A stretch of 64,000 nucleotides of DNA from Epiperipatus broadwayi. Its lineage: Eukaryota; Onychophora; Udeonychophora; Euonychophora; Peripatidae. This document shows positions 1-12,039 of the stretch, one piece after another. Position 1 is the stretch's first letter. Each line of letters starts with the position of its first letter. A model generated the notes under the pieces. That model had not been told where the DNA came from. It searched no databases and saw nothing but the letters and a program-made list of their open reading frames with translations. The stretch spans positions 1,278,001-1,342,000 of the forward strand of contig JAQFVV010000143.1 in assembly GCA_028023455.1 (NCBI GenBank), in the 5' to 3' direction. The position numbers and the translations under genes are program-made.

Positions 1-3000
1 ATGTCACTCGAAATAATAGAAAGAAAAGGTATCTTTTATATCTTCCTATTACTCATCAACAACACAATTAAAATAGTTAAGTTTAGTTATTGTACTTTTT
101 ATTAATAAGATAAATAAAATAATGTGCAGTCTGGAAAAAAATGGATTAAGTAATCCCAAGCAAGATTAAATAAATATTCATTTTTTTTAATTACAGTCCT
201 ATCTTTGGAATAGAAACATTTAATGAATTTTTCCATTTTTAAACATTGAGATTTTGGATCTGAATGAGAATTGATCATCTGATTTACCAAGATTTCTGTT
301 ATAATTAAGGATTCAGGACCCAAGAAATCACATATAGAAAAAAACAAAAACTAGATTTAAACAATAACAAACACATTTATTAACATTCTAGATACAAATA
401 AAAATTTATTTACAATATCATTGAAAAAGTTGTTTGCAAAACATAGGCACTGTTAAATTTTTAGTAGGATGTCACAATAGATAATACAGAATTGCCTCAC
501 TAACAAACTATCTATTAGAGTTTTAAAACATTTGGATGAGTTATTAAGAATATATTCAGTTAAGATAAATAGTTTCAACATTTAAGTAATTTATTTTTAA
601 TCTGTTTTAACTAAATCATCCTATTAAACAAATGTTTAATAAAAAATGTATATAGCTTCAACTAGAAGTTAAGCAATACAATTTATGAAATATATCCCTT
701 TATCAGGTAACAACTCATAATATCTTTGTTAACAATACTAAAACACATTACAGATTAAAATAATTTTAATCTGAACTACTCTATGACTGAGTTTGAACTA
801 ACAAACTTGTATGATAATGATGATTATCATATCCAGACAAATAAGATAACTATTGTGTAGCACTATTTTATTTTTTGAATAAAATAAAATGTATGGAACA
901 TTCATCAGAAGCCATGTATACATATATTATATATTTTATTTATTTATGTCCACATAATAAAGAAAGATTTAACCTTAAAATGTCTTACTAATCCATCGGT
1001 GAATTACTCCCAAATGGTGATGAAAATGACATTGTATATGCACATTTCCTATGCTGCTATGCACTAATTAAGCATTAAAAATTACTAATACATTGTTAGT
1101 TTACTTGTGAATTATTGGCAAAGCACAGCATCACAATACAGACACTGTTTCACTTAACAAAAACACTACAAATAATAAAGTACACCTTGAAGAAGTAAGT
1201 ACTTTAACATCTATCCTATCACTGCCATATCATTCTTAAAAGCACAAATAATTTCATCTTCCATGGTGGAAAATATTTTTAGTAACATCATGAGGGATAA
1301 ATTAATCAAGACAGACTCCTCAGATCAAAACTATATGAATAAAACAGTATGCTGGATTTCAACACCTATATCTTGGGCAAAAATACATGTGGACAAGGTC
1401 TTAACACAAGGGGAAAACAATACTCACCATAAAACAAACCTCTCATGGCACCTAGCTACTTTAGCAATATATGAAAGTAATCTTAGAATATAAAACACTA
1501 TCCTCTCATGGAATACAAATGTGAACAATGGGGAGAATGCATTCCATCCTGCAAAGCACAATAAGAAAAGCAACATCTAATGAAATCTAATGCTTGGAGG
1601 CCTAAATCCTAGTCTAAACGATGGTAAGATAACAAAATTAACACATATAAACTAAATAGCTTAATATTCATGCTAAAAATTACATTCATTAAACAATGTC
1701 TGAAACCAACAAGTTTACTGTCAGTCAAACAACTGTAAAATATTTTAAAATAGCACAATAAAAATTCTGCATTAAATAAGGAATACTCACACATACAATG
1801 AACAGAATAAAATTTATAAAGATAAAGTGGACATAACAACAAAGTAAATATTAATAAATATATGACTATTATCAGTTATATTAAATTTAACCATAAATTA
1901 TTATATCATAATAATTATGAAAATATTGAATTTCTGATAAACATACATTGGCTGCTTACCTATAAGTAAATGAAACCCTCATAAACACTATTAAAAAAAA
2001 CAGATAAATATCTCTACCTGAATAAAAGGCATTATAAAATTTACCCTAAACCAATGTATATATAAAATATTTTACATTCCCGGTTATAAGAATACCTACA
2101 CATTCTATTATAAACCCATTAAAGAATAATAATAAAAATATCGACATATAAAATATTATTTTAATATATATATTATAAAACATCTTAGTTTTTTTTAGCA
2201 GAACTCCTTACATAGTGAGCAGTTTGTTGGGGTTGTGATGTCGTTCCTTGGCAGATTATCTGTAGAATGAAACATCTGTACTAACTAAATATATTTTCTT
2301 CCATAGAAAATAATGGCAAATACAACTTTCCACAAGTAAGCAATAAATAACAAAACATTAACAAAAGTCTTACTGTAAACAAACAAAGATTTGAATCTAT
2401 TTTTAAAACAACTGGTTAAATGTAAGCTAGCTTGTTTGAAAATTTTTAATAGCACATAATAATAATTAAGCAAGTTGTTCATTAAAGTTTGTGTGTCCAT
2501 GGTTCCATTGGGAATAAAAAATTATTTCTTTTTGCTTCTCTTTAAAAAAATGTACATTTAAAAAGCAATTCTTATTTTTTTTCAAAATTCACTTAGAAAT
2601 ATCATTTACAGTAATTTTTTTAAAAATTACATTTAAGTTTAACAGTTTACAATTCAACACAACACATGTATTAAATGTCCATTTCTATTTTCTCTATAAA
2701 GTTTTTTTTTTAAATGTCTTTAGCTAAATTTTCTTCTAAATATTTTCCTTTTCATACCAAAATACAGAGAAAGCAAAGCATATTTAAAAGTTCTCCTGTA
2801 TCAAAGATGACAGGTTATTTGTTACTTGTAAATTTTCTATTGAGTAAGTATTTCAACATATTCATTGAAGTTAATGTAAATGTAGCATTTTAACATTAAT
2901 AATGGGTAATAATAATTAATATAGCTGTTTATCTTCAAGTCAAATTTTTATGTCTTTTTTTAAACTTTAGTTTCTTTCTCCTAAAGGTTAATTATAATAG

Positions 3001-3829
3001 TGACAAAAGAAAATGTCACCCGGTTTCTTTCAAAAATTTTTTTAAAGTATAATTAATGAAATTGAGTCATTATAAACTGATTATTCTTTTGAAGCATAAC
3101 ATTAATAATTTAGAGAGTTCAAATTGAGTTTGGCAATAAAACAAAATTCCTTATACAAGTTGTCTAGCACTGCATTTTAAATCAACAAAATATAAAATTT
3201 TAATAAATTTATCACTTAGATAATAAAAAAATAAAGAAAATTATTACTGTTATTTAAAGATGAGAAGATTGCAATGCACATGAAATTATCAGCAACAGCT
3301 GTGGTCAGCCAGATCAGGTAGGTGAAGTAGGTAAAGACCCTGTACACTGACAATCCCCATCTTTTATAGCTTCATTGACAGATAGCAACAATTAATACCC
3401 ACTCATAAAAAAATTAAGATGTCAATTAAGATGCAGAACTAATTAATAAAATTTTTGTAACTTTGTTCTACATTCCTTTTTTTTGATTCACATAATCTTA
3501 ATGACCAAAGTTGAAAAAAGGTTAATTTAACTGTCTTTTATTAATTAATAAAAATAAAATCATAATATTTTATTCTTTTTAAAACAAAATATCACCTTTT
3601 CTTTTATAAGTTTATCAGAAATTCTTATTTAAATCTCTAACGCTTTTATTACCGAGTTTAACTAAATATTTATTTTCAAATATTTAATGATTAAAATTAA
3701 ATATCTTGGCAATTAAAACCAAGAAACCAAAATATACACACATACACTTGGACTCACACACACACACATGTATACAGGGAATTATGTTTTTCAAAATTAA
3801 ATCTATCTTAATAATTAAATATAGGGGAT
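1..3829. other. AT-rich DNA without recognisable genes
   Basis: I see no coding similarity, RNA gene or transposon domain in this interval. The short open frames on both strands have no motif, are rich in Ile/Asn/Lys/Tyr as expected of random AT-rich translation, and are broken often. A small CA-rich run lies near 3,730-3,770. Confidence 0.6.
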
Positions 3830-4060
3830 TTGAACTCAGAATTTCAAGCCCCTTCACTATCCACACTATTTCATACTGCTGATACACATGACCATACACA
3901 TGCAGAAAAGATAAATAATCACCAATATATGTATTTTGTGCTAAACCAGCACTCATCAGTTGGTCCAGATTACCATCTTTCATACACATATATAATCAGT
4001 GCTCAAATGCCCTATATTTACAATTAGGCTCCAGGTTTAAGAGTGCCTGGTATTTCAAAT
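3830..4060 (+). repeat. Dispersed repeat, family A (copy 1)
   Basis: This segment shares a recognisable core (cagcactcatcagttggtcc and flanking words such as aaaagataaataat) with segments near 9.2 kb, 9.6 kb, 41.8 kb and 54.6 kb. The copies occur in both orientations and are diverged. The family has no coding content that I can see. It may be a SINE or a non-autonomous DNA element; nothing here decides which. Confidence 0.6.
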
Positions 4061-4799
4061 CTTAATAATTAACTTATATTTCTTTAAACAATTTAATATT
4101 TAAATAAAATTAATAAGCTTTATTCAGAGATACTTTTTTTTAATTTACTAAATAAAAGAACTTAACCAGATTATTAATTACTATAAAGACAATTAAATAA
4201 TTGTATTTTAATACTCATAAACTATCTGTCAATGTTTTTTAAACTTTAACTATAAAATTAACTTTGTCTAGCCTTCTCTCTAAAAGATTACATAAATTAA
4301 ATATTAACTTTTAACCTAAAGCATACATCTTTTAATATTAGAATTATACCTTTATAACAGTTTTTAATTTATTAGATATTATCTATTTTATACTTATAAT
4401 GAACTAAATAAAGTAAAAATATTAATGCCTAAGAGTTAGATACTATAATTTAAACAATAAATATTATCATCTTCTTTCTCTCTTTATTTTTATTCTTTCC
4501 CTTTGTTTAGAATAGAATAGCATAAATTCATAAGCTGAAGTACTCAATAAAGACAATGTGCAAAAGCACATGGTCACAATACACACACATTTCAGTTCTT
4601 TCTAAAGATATTTGTTTGTTTGAAATTTTAACAGTGAATATTTTTGACATGCATTAAACTTTCTGTTAAGCTATTTTTGTATTTAAAGAACTGGCCAAAT
4701 TATGCCAATTAATTTGGAATATAATCTAATGGATTATAGAACAGAAAAATATCAATTTACAATCATACACCAAATAAACATTAAAAAAACTACACACTG
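4061..4799. other. AT-rich DNA, nothing recognised
   Basis: No coding motif, RNA gene or repeat shared within the window was seen. Confidence 0.5.
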
Positions 4800-5545
4800 A
4801 AAGATAGTTATCATCTACACAGTTTGGTTTTAGGAAAGATTAAATATATTATTGTTAACATATTTTGAAAAAACTTTTGTTTATTTTAATAATCTGCCAA
4901 ATTATTAATTTTCTTTTTAGAAATTAAACCAAAATGAGTATAATTTTAAAAGATTAAATATATTTTTACTGCTGATTCTGTAATTGATCAATCAAAAATT
5001 TAGAATTTTATATCTAAGAGAAACCAATAAATGCCTTATTTATTATGGTAGAGCTTTTGAATCAATTGACCATATTAATTGTGGCAGATTTGTTAGACAA
5101 ACTATCATACCATAACAACCTATTGTTCAAATAAGGATTGTTTACAGAAACCAGAAGTTGCAGATTTCTTTCACATTAGTAAATGTGATGAATGAGCTAC
5201 ATTTTATCTTCCTACTTATTAAATTTATATAGGAATGACAGATTACATGAAAGATTGGTGAAAAAAACTTCATATATGTTGTCATGTTTACTTTATAGCT
5301 AAAAATGAAATATATCTGAAGACAATTATTATAAAAATAGAAGATCCCAGTCAAAGTAGTAGATTGTAGCTAAATATGATATAGAGCACAAGTTAGAATG
5401 AGGGGGACAGAGTTGAGTTTGAAACTAATAGTAAAGCTAGATATAATCATTGTTAGATAATTTCTTGGATCATTCATTTATCAATATTAAAAGATTCAGC
5501 AGACGATAGCTTGATAATGCTCATTCTTGCAATCAAATAGATGTC
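4800..5545 (+). pseudogene. Decayed LINE reverse transcriptase fragment
   Basis: Several reverse-transcriptase landmarks appear in order across broken frames: a GFRK-like segment near 4,821, a motif-A-like stretch reading YYGRAFESIDH near 5,040-5,075, and an RF-(one-base insertion)-ADD motif-C-like stretch near 5,500-5,515. The spacing between A and C suits a non-LTR reverse transcriptase. Many frameshifts and stops separate the pieces, so this is a dead, old copy. The fragment ends where an inverted PLE unit begins. The clade is uncertain; an RTE-like element is my best guess. Confidence 0.5.
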
Positions 5546-5779
5546 TTCAAAATTTAAATGATCATAATTATTCAAACTATAGTGTTTTATTTGTATTGGA
5601 CTATTTACATGATCTAATATGAGTATTGAATGTCTTTTAGAAAAATCTAACTTTATTTAAATATTTCAAATACATTCAACTGTTAGTAATAGCACATCAA
5701 ACAGGTTAGTAAATGCACAATGTTTTGAGAGATATTATTCTCCCCTCTTTTTCAGGTGTTGCTGGCCTGACCAGTGACA

Positions 5780-5860
5780 ATACTAGCATGGGATTTAAAC
5801 CTAGATTCTTGAGTATTCAATTTTAAGATAATGCTCTAACCAACTAAGCCATCCTGTCAA
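5780..5860 (-). other. tRNA-Leu-like sequence in PLE 3' region (copy 1)
   Basis: Read on the minus strand, it starts GACAGGATGGCTTAGTTGG, close to the start of class II tRNA-Leu genes. It continues with an anticodon-arm-like cTTAAaat, a small variable-arm-like hairpin (attc-aa-gaat) and a weak B-box (GGTTTAAATCC). Positions are shared with the copies at 33.97 and 39.81 kb. It lacks a matching acceptor stem end, so it is not a functional tRNA; it may be a relic or an internal RNA polymerase III promoter. Confidence 0.6.
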
Positions 5861-6066
5861 AGGCAACAGTCAGTAGAAATTTTATATATTTATCTATAAA
5901 GTTCCTCCTGATTTCTCCACTTTTTCCTAGAGCAGAGTTAATTAGTAGTTTCCATATATTATGTATAGTCATACTAGGTTGACTTATGAGATTGTTTGCC
6001 ATTGTCATATGAGCAGCTTCTTTAAATTTTCTTCTTTGTACCTTTTCTTCTCTATCCAATGTGCTA
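5844..6066 (-). pseudogene. PLE ORF C-terminal tail
   Basis: This open minus-strand stretch corresponds to the end of the PLE polyprotein, downstream of the GIY-YIG endonuclease. It contains the words EAAHMTM, NLISQPS and FDRMA followed by a TAG stop. The stop falls within the A-box of the adjoining tRNA-like sequence. The same tail is found, more damaged, at about 33.81-33.98 kb and 39.64-39.83 kb. It is a fragment, not a gene. Confidence 0.65.
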
Positions 6067-6207
6067 TTACTAACAGTTGAATGTATTTGCAATATTTAAA
6101 TAAAGTTATTTTTTTCTAAAAGACATTCAATAATTATATTATATGATGGAAGTAGCTCAATATAAAAATACCACTAAAATACCATCATCACAAACCTTCA
6201 GGAAAAC

Positions 6208-7129
6208 AATAGAGGGAGCCTAAGACTCCAGTTTTCACTGTTTCAGGCTCCCTGTTTTGTTCACCAAAGTCATAGTCCATTGTTGGATTCATAGAAGAAA
6301 AGTTTACCAAAATGTAAGTGAATATCTGTTTTAGTGTTTTTTCATCTTTAGAAGAAGTTTTGAAACAGTTTTCATTCAATGATAATTGAAATTATCTATC
6401 ATTCTGTTTTATGCAAATGGATGCCAATAGAAATAGACAAAAGCTAGTTTAAGTAATTCTTGGAATCATTAGAATATTATAAACCTTTTAAAAATAATTT
6501 TAAATGAAACCAAATAATTCTGGATAGACACTAGAAATCCTAATTTTATTGATAGAATAAATAAAAAAGTCATTTGGACATCAAATCTCATAGAAAACGT
6601 GGAATGTAATATGTTGACAATGATGGTTTTAGGAAATTTATCTTTGCATTAGATTTTAGCAGTGTTAAACAAGTTTTAAATGTTAATTCAATCTCAATTT
6701 TAGAATAGAACATTATAGAAAATAACCTAATCTCCCTGCACAAAAATCAGGTTTCTCCAATGATCAGAACAGAAGTTATCCCCCCCCCCCTTCCGGTGGA
6801 TTGGGGGCCACAAAAAAAATAAAAAAATTTCAAACCAACCCAGAATTACAATAAAGTGATTCCTGAGCTAAAAAATAAAAATTTAAAGACAAAAATGAGT
6901 ACAAATGATGTTTTAGACCTAAAGAGTCATTGAAACTGCAAATTATTCATACTCTTTTAAGCAATAATTATTGAGAATTTTCCAAGGTTTAACAACAAAC
7001 TTTCAGATTATACTTGAATCACTGATTACTAATCAAGACCTGAAATTCAATCAAAAGAAGAAGGATCCAATTAGTATTGACAAATAAAAATCACTGTGAA
7101 CCCTGACAGGACTTTGGTTGGTGGGTTGA
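6208..7129. other. AT-rich DNA with a poly-C run
   Basis: No coding similarity was found. A run of about a dozen C residues near 6,780 is followed by a short GC-rich word. Nothing else stands out. Confidence 0.5.
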
Positions 7130-7700
7130 GCAGCTATTGTGAACATTTGCAGACACAGGAGTTTGATAATGATTAAGGGCAGATGTTCAGCTCCATTGAC
7201 CTCGGTGTGCAGGATGATATCACTGGATGATGGACACTCCAGCTAGAAATATCATCTTTGTAACAGTTATAGAGTTTTGTTGTAATATTTGCAAGCATGG
7301 GTCTGTACTCCTCATTTCTTCCATGAGGGTTGATTATGGGGTCATTGGGGGTCTGGTTTATGGGTGCGGGCTGGTGACGATTATTGCCGCTACCTGGAAA
7401 ACCTGCCGGAAGGGTACAGGGTCAATGTTTTCAGTGCCTTTCCACTCTAATGGGCTGCTGTGCCCCCTTGATGGATTGTTTTTGGGCAGTGCAGATCTGT
7501 GCTCATCCATGTATAGATACACATTAAGTAAAACTATACAACTCTTTTATGGATATATTTGTTATCAAGCATACGTACTTTGTAAACCTGGTCAATAATT
7601 GTTTTGCCTTGTAACATTGAACACTTTGTAATCCTCCACGGGTAAGTGTACCCGATAATTTTTTGTAATCTTTTGACTAATAAAGGTTACTTTTGAGAAA
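7130..7700 (-). other. GC-richer patch, possible degenerate LINE ORF1/3' fragment
   Basis: Base composition is clearly richer in G+C than its surroundings, which in this window usually marks inserted or formerly coding DNA. The minus strand has a short open stretch (KVTFISQ, then LPVEDYKVFNV) with a retroelement-gag feel, followed by frameshifts. Its junction word aataaaggttacttttga (7,680) recurs exactly at 43,473 near the 3' end of the L1/Tx1-like LINE. The identity of the element is unproven. Confidence 0.35.
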
Positions 7701-9189
7701 AAAACAATATAGTATTTTATATTATTCCTTGTGAATGTTAAAATTGGACAATGACAAAGAACTGCAAAGAAAATGAACATAACCAAGTTAAAATTGCATC
7801 ATTTTGATCATATTATAAGAGAATATACTTGAAATGTGGTAAAAAATGTTAACAGTTATTAAAAAAAACACAGCAATAAAATTGATGAATTATAATGAAT
7901 TTGCCAAAGAGCATTTTGAAAAAGACAATTCACTCCAACGATTACTAAAGTCCTTTCTTAACTTGAAAGAATCTTATAGTAATAATACATTTAAAATCAA
8001 TACACATACCAATTCTTCAATGAAACTATTCAAATTATCTGTTTTAAAGAACAGAAACTAATAAGCATTCATTCATTACTTTTAGCCATTGTCGCTCTTA
8101 AAAGTTAAAAACAACAATTTATTGATCTTCACTCAAAATACTTTTTTCTTTTATCTTTTATTTAATATATATATATACATTTATTTTAATAAAAAGTTGT
8201 ATAAACAGTCATAAATTGATTTGAAAAAAATATGATTACATTTTTATTTAGCAAAAAAATATTTATTTGTAGTTAGTAGCAGATAAATAACAATTTATTG
8301 TTCTTAAATTTTATAAAAATGAAATAAAATTGTTAAAATGATTTGAAAATAGATTTATGGTTATTAAAAGCTTTATTTTTATTCTTCATACCTATAACCC
8401 ACATAAATATATTTTAGAAAATTATTTAAATGCAAATGGGAAAAATGTAAATAACAAGATATAAAGAAGGCAATAAAATAAAAACATGTTATCACAAAGG
8501 TCATGCAATTAGTTAGAAAAATAATAACTTTAAAACTTATATAGATTTTCTAGCATAAATGATACTTAATGGTAAATGAAATATTAATTTTTTGCCCACC
8601 ATTATCTCCCCCGTCTTTTTTTTTCTTAACAGGTACAGCATCAATCAATATTACTTAGAAAATATGATTTAAGCTTTTTTATCTTCAAAAACAACAACAA
8701 AAACATCAGGCTATCAACTTTATGATGGCGTAGCAGATATTCTTAAAGATGAATATATAAATTTGTTGAGTAGCGTTCTTATTCTAGTACATGATAGTTT
8801 TTCTGGAATACAATAGATGAGGGAAAAAATTCACAGCATTCATCAATTTTTAAATTCAAAATTAAGATCCAGTAGTTAATTTATTCTCCACTATGCATCA
8901 ATATATACAGACATGTAGTGAATGTGAATATAAAATACCTGTGCAATTTTAATAACTTTTGGAAAAAGAATAAAAATATAATGATAAATCAGCTTATGTT
9001 TGGTTTAATTACTATACTTTTTTAATTTTAAATCTTTCAACAAATTGAAGTTGCAAATAACGACAAAAAAATTGTTTATTATAAATATCGCGCATTGGAT
9101 AGAAACTCAACAAATTGATAAAAAGAAAACTTTCGGTAAATAATAAACCTTGATTCATTAATTTGATGAATTAGTAAAATAATGTGGCA
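7701..9189. other. AT-rich DNA, nothing recognised
   Basis: Only short lysine- and asparagine-rich open frames without motifs, and a TA-repeat near 8,165-8,180. Confidence 0.5.
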
Positions 9190-9194
9190 AACTT

Positions 9195-9470
9195 ATTAAC
9201 ACTGCTGTACTCTTAATAGAATCTCAAGCTCCCTATAGCAATACACTCCATCTTATACAACCGATACACATGAATCACATACATGTGAAAAAGATAAACG
9301 ATTTCCAATATGCGTATTTTGTGTTGAGCCAGCACTCATCAGTTGGTCCAGATCACTATCTCCCATATATTGGAGATTATTTATCTTTTTCACATGTATG
9401 TGGGCATGCGTATTGGTTTTATAAGATGGAGTGAATAGATATAGGAAGCTTAAAAGTTTGAGTTCAAATT
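9195..9470. repeat. Family A repeat arranged as a fold-back (copy 2)
   Basis: The left part (about 9,241-9,310) and the right part (about 9,365-9,440) are reverse complements with mismatches, both built from the family A words. The spacer holds the shared core cagcactcatcagttggtcc. This is an inverted arrangement of the same repeat seen singly at 3.8 and 41.8 kb. Confidence 0.6.
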
Positions 9471-9529
9471 CTTCTAATTATATGAAGTTATCATCGAATT
9501 TTTCAATTATATGGATTGCTGAAAAGTTG

Positions 9530-9810
9530 AAGGGTGGAGAAGATTGAAGCCTGTCCATTAAAGATTGAAGATTTGCAATCTTAATATAAACTCAGCACTG
9601 ATTATATATACATATGGGTGGGAGATGATAATCTGGACCAAATGATGAGTGCTGGTTCAGCATGAAATATGTATATTGAAGATAATTTATCTTTTTGACA
9701 TGTGTGTAGTCATGTATACTGGTTGTATAAGATGAAGTGTATATCTTTAGGGAGCTTGAAAGTCTAAGTTCAAGTCCTTCTAATTATATTAAGTTAGCAA
9801 TAGACAATAT
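9530..9810 (-). repeat. Family A repeat (copy 3)
   Basis: In the opposite orientation to copy 1, this carries the family core (gatgagtgctggttcagcat), then atttatctttttgacatgtg and a tail (agttcaagtccttctaatta). It lies only about 60 bp from copy 2, so the two may have inserted or duplicated together. Confidence 0.6.
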
Positions 9811-11344
9811 ACATGTATTTAAATCTTAACAGAATCATAAATACTATTTATAAAATTACTACATAGCAATCAGAAAATGAAATGAAAAATCATTTTGAAA
9901 AATATATGCCACATTGATAGTTATTATGTTTTATCTTAATTAAAGGGGAATTAAATTGTATAAAAATTTTAAAATTTTATCTTTTGGATCCATTAATAAA
10001 ATGATTTTTTTAAAAAAATAAATATATCACAGAGATTTTAAAATTTACCAGTATATCTATATACAATTCACTGTAATGATTCCATCAGTTAAATTAAGCA
10101 ACATTCAGTTAATTTTGGCATAGAATAAGCAAACTGTAATCTCCACTGACCATGAAAAAGAAATAATCTTCAGTAACATCTAGACATTATCACGATTGTA
10201 TAATAAAAAAATTTAAAAAAATATTTGTAATATTATTCCTGTAAACATGAATGAAATAACTTCTTGAAAGGAGCACAAAAGATTTGAATTATATCTCTTT
10301 AACAAAAACTAAGAAAGTAAGAGCACAAGAATACCAGGTTTTTAATAATTTTTTTTTATAATAATGACATTTTTGCCTAATTCCAAAGACGACTTTATTA
10401 TGTTAATTAAAAAAATACCAATATTTTTTACCTTATTAAATATGTTTGTCTTTATACCAGATAATAAGGGCAATTGGTTTCCTAAAATTTATTACAAAGC
10501 AATAATTTAAAAAAAAAGAAGAAAAAAGCAATCAATATTACAGTCAAAATATGCCACTGACTACGAATTAAGACAAAGTGATAAATAAATATTTTCCTAA
10601 GTATATTATTAATAATAAAATACTGATATGTGTGTAAATGTAACATATAAACTGTCTATTAACAAGAATAATATAAATGCTATGCATGTTAGTAAAAGTA
10701 ATTTTAAACATTTTAGTACTTCAAGTCATCATAGTGAAAAGGGTCAATATTGACATCCTGTAGAATCACTATTTATTATATTAAAATCAAGCTTATTAAA
10801 AACAGGAATTAAATTAACAGAGTATATATTTTCTAATTTGTTTTTAATATCCATCTATTGTGTCATCAAGGTTTTTTAAAAAATAATACTGAAATGCCAT
10901 ATTTCATCTAATATGAGTACAATATTTATTATTATGAAGCCAATCCAATTAAATAAAAATTAGATTAATAAATATAATCTACAGCACCAATTTTAAAATT
11001 TATTTTTGATTCAATTAAATCACTTTTAATAATATAATGAAAAAAGTGTACTTTTTGCTGAGAATATTTATGGTTAAGGTTAAACATATAGTATAGGAAA
11101 TAAAAATTAGACAAGTAGATCCTTCCTTAGCTAATATGCACATTTTTCAATTTATTTTTTGGTTCATTTTATTGCTGTATGTAATCAAAGTTTTTTTTTT
11201 TTAGAAAAATTATATAATGAAAAAATTTATTGATAAAATTGTTTATATTTATAACAAAAACATTTAATGAATCTGCAATTCTACTACAAGATTATTAAAT
11301 AAAAATTAAGTAAGTAATTAGCATTTTAGCTAATGTATATATTT
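9811..11344. other. AT-rich DNA, nothing recognised
   Basis: No coding motif or repeat shared within the window was seen. Confidence 0.5.
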
Positions 11345-11755
11345 TTTCAGTTATAGAAAGAAGGTTGCTGCTGATTGAAAAGAGACTTTTTAATTCTCCT
11401 CAAGTCTTTAAAGAAACTGAGGCAGACAAATTTTTAATGTTTATTTCATACGTTTCTGTTCTTGCAGCTATTATTAGTGTAGAATCATTCATTTGCTCTG
11501 CTCATCAGCACACATTAGCTATCATGTGAGTTTATTCTCTTTATATCTCTGAATTTAAGAATGAGAAACACCATGATCTTTCTAGTCTTAGAAGTTTGAT
11601 AGTTTTTAATTGAATATCTGAGTTTTTTTGAAGAGAGGATGAATATGTGCGGGAATGATTTTTAGACAGATCAATCATAACAGAGTTCATATTTCTGAGA
11701 GAGTGTAAAGTCTCCATGCCAACACAGTGATTGATTGCTAAGTGTTACATAGTTT
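11345..11755 (+). repeat. Old copy of the RTE-like LINE 5' leader
   Basis: This segment aligns by eye with about 25,875-26,290, the sequence just upstream of and into the start of the RTE-like LINE. Shared words include cttgcagct, attatta, aagaaacaccatg-like and gtaaagtc in the same order. The copy is well diverged and is not followed by endonuclease sequence, so it is a 5' fragment or a solo leader. It helps place the 5' end of the full element near 25.88 kb. Confidence 0.5.
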
Positions 11756-12039
11756 CATTATATTTATTTAATGCCTTTATTTTTTAAGCTTATGTTGTTT
11801 TTAAATGATGCTTTTTTGATAGTGTTTATTTACATGTCTTTAAATATTTATTTTTAATTCATGGTAAAAATGACAAACTCAAGAGATAGAGTGTTCAAAA
11901 AAATTTTCCAGCTAATAAATTTTTAAAAAAAAATTAATGTGATCAATTTAAGGGGAAATTTTAGGTTTATTTTATTACTTTGGTGAAATTGAAAGTAGAG
12001 ATATGTAAAAAAACATTAAAAAGGGTTTTCAAAATAAAG

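Larger units (their letters stand above)
5578..6207 (-). mobile_element. Inverted Penelope-like element 3'-end unit
   Basis: On the minus strand, from about 6,057 to 5,578, this carries the C-terminal end of a PLE ORF, then a tRNA-Leu-like sequence, then the PLE 3' terminal region. From about 6,058 to 6,207 the terminal region is repeated on the plus strand, so the two ends form an inverted repeat. The same parts occur at 33.57-34.26 kb and 39.6-40.06 kb. The minus-strand frame includes EAAHMTM and NLISQPS, typical of the tail that follows the GIY-YIG domain in PLE proteins. No reverse transcriptase is present, so this copy cannot move on its own. Confidence 0.7.

Noticed and set aside
7227-7598. 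123-codon plus-strand frame in the GC-richer patch
   Set aside because: The translation has no domain that I know. The minus strand looks more like retroelement coding sequence, so I treat the frame as incidental.
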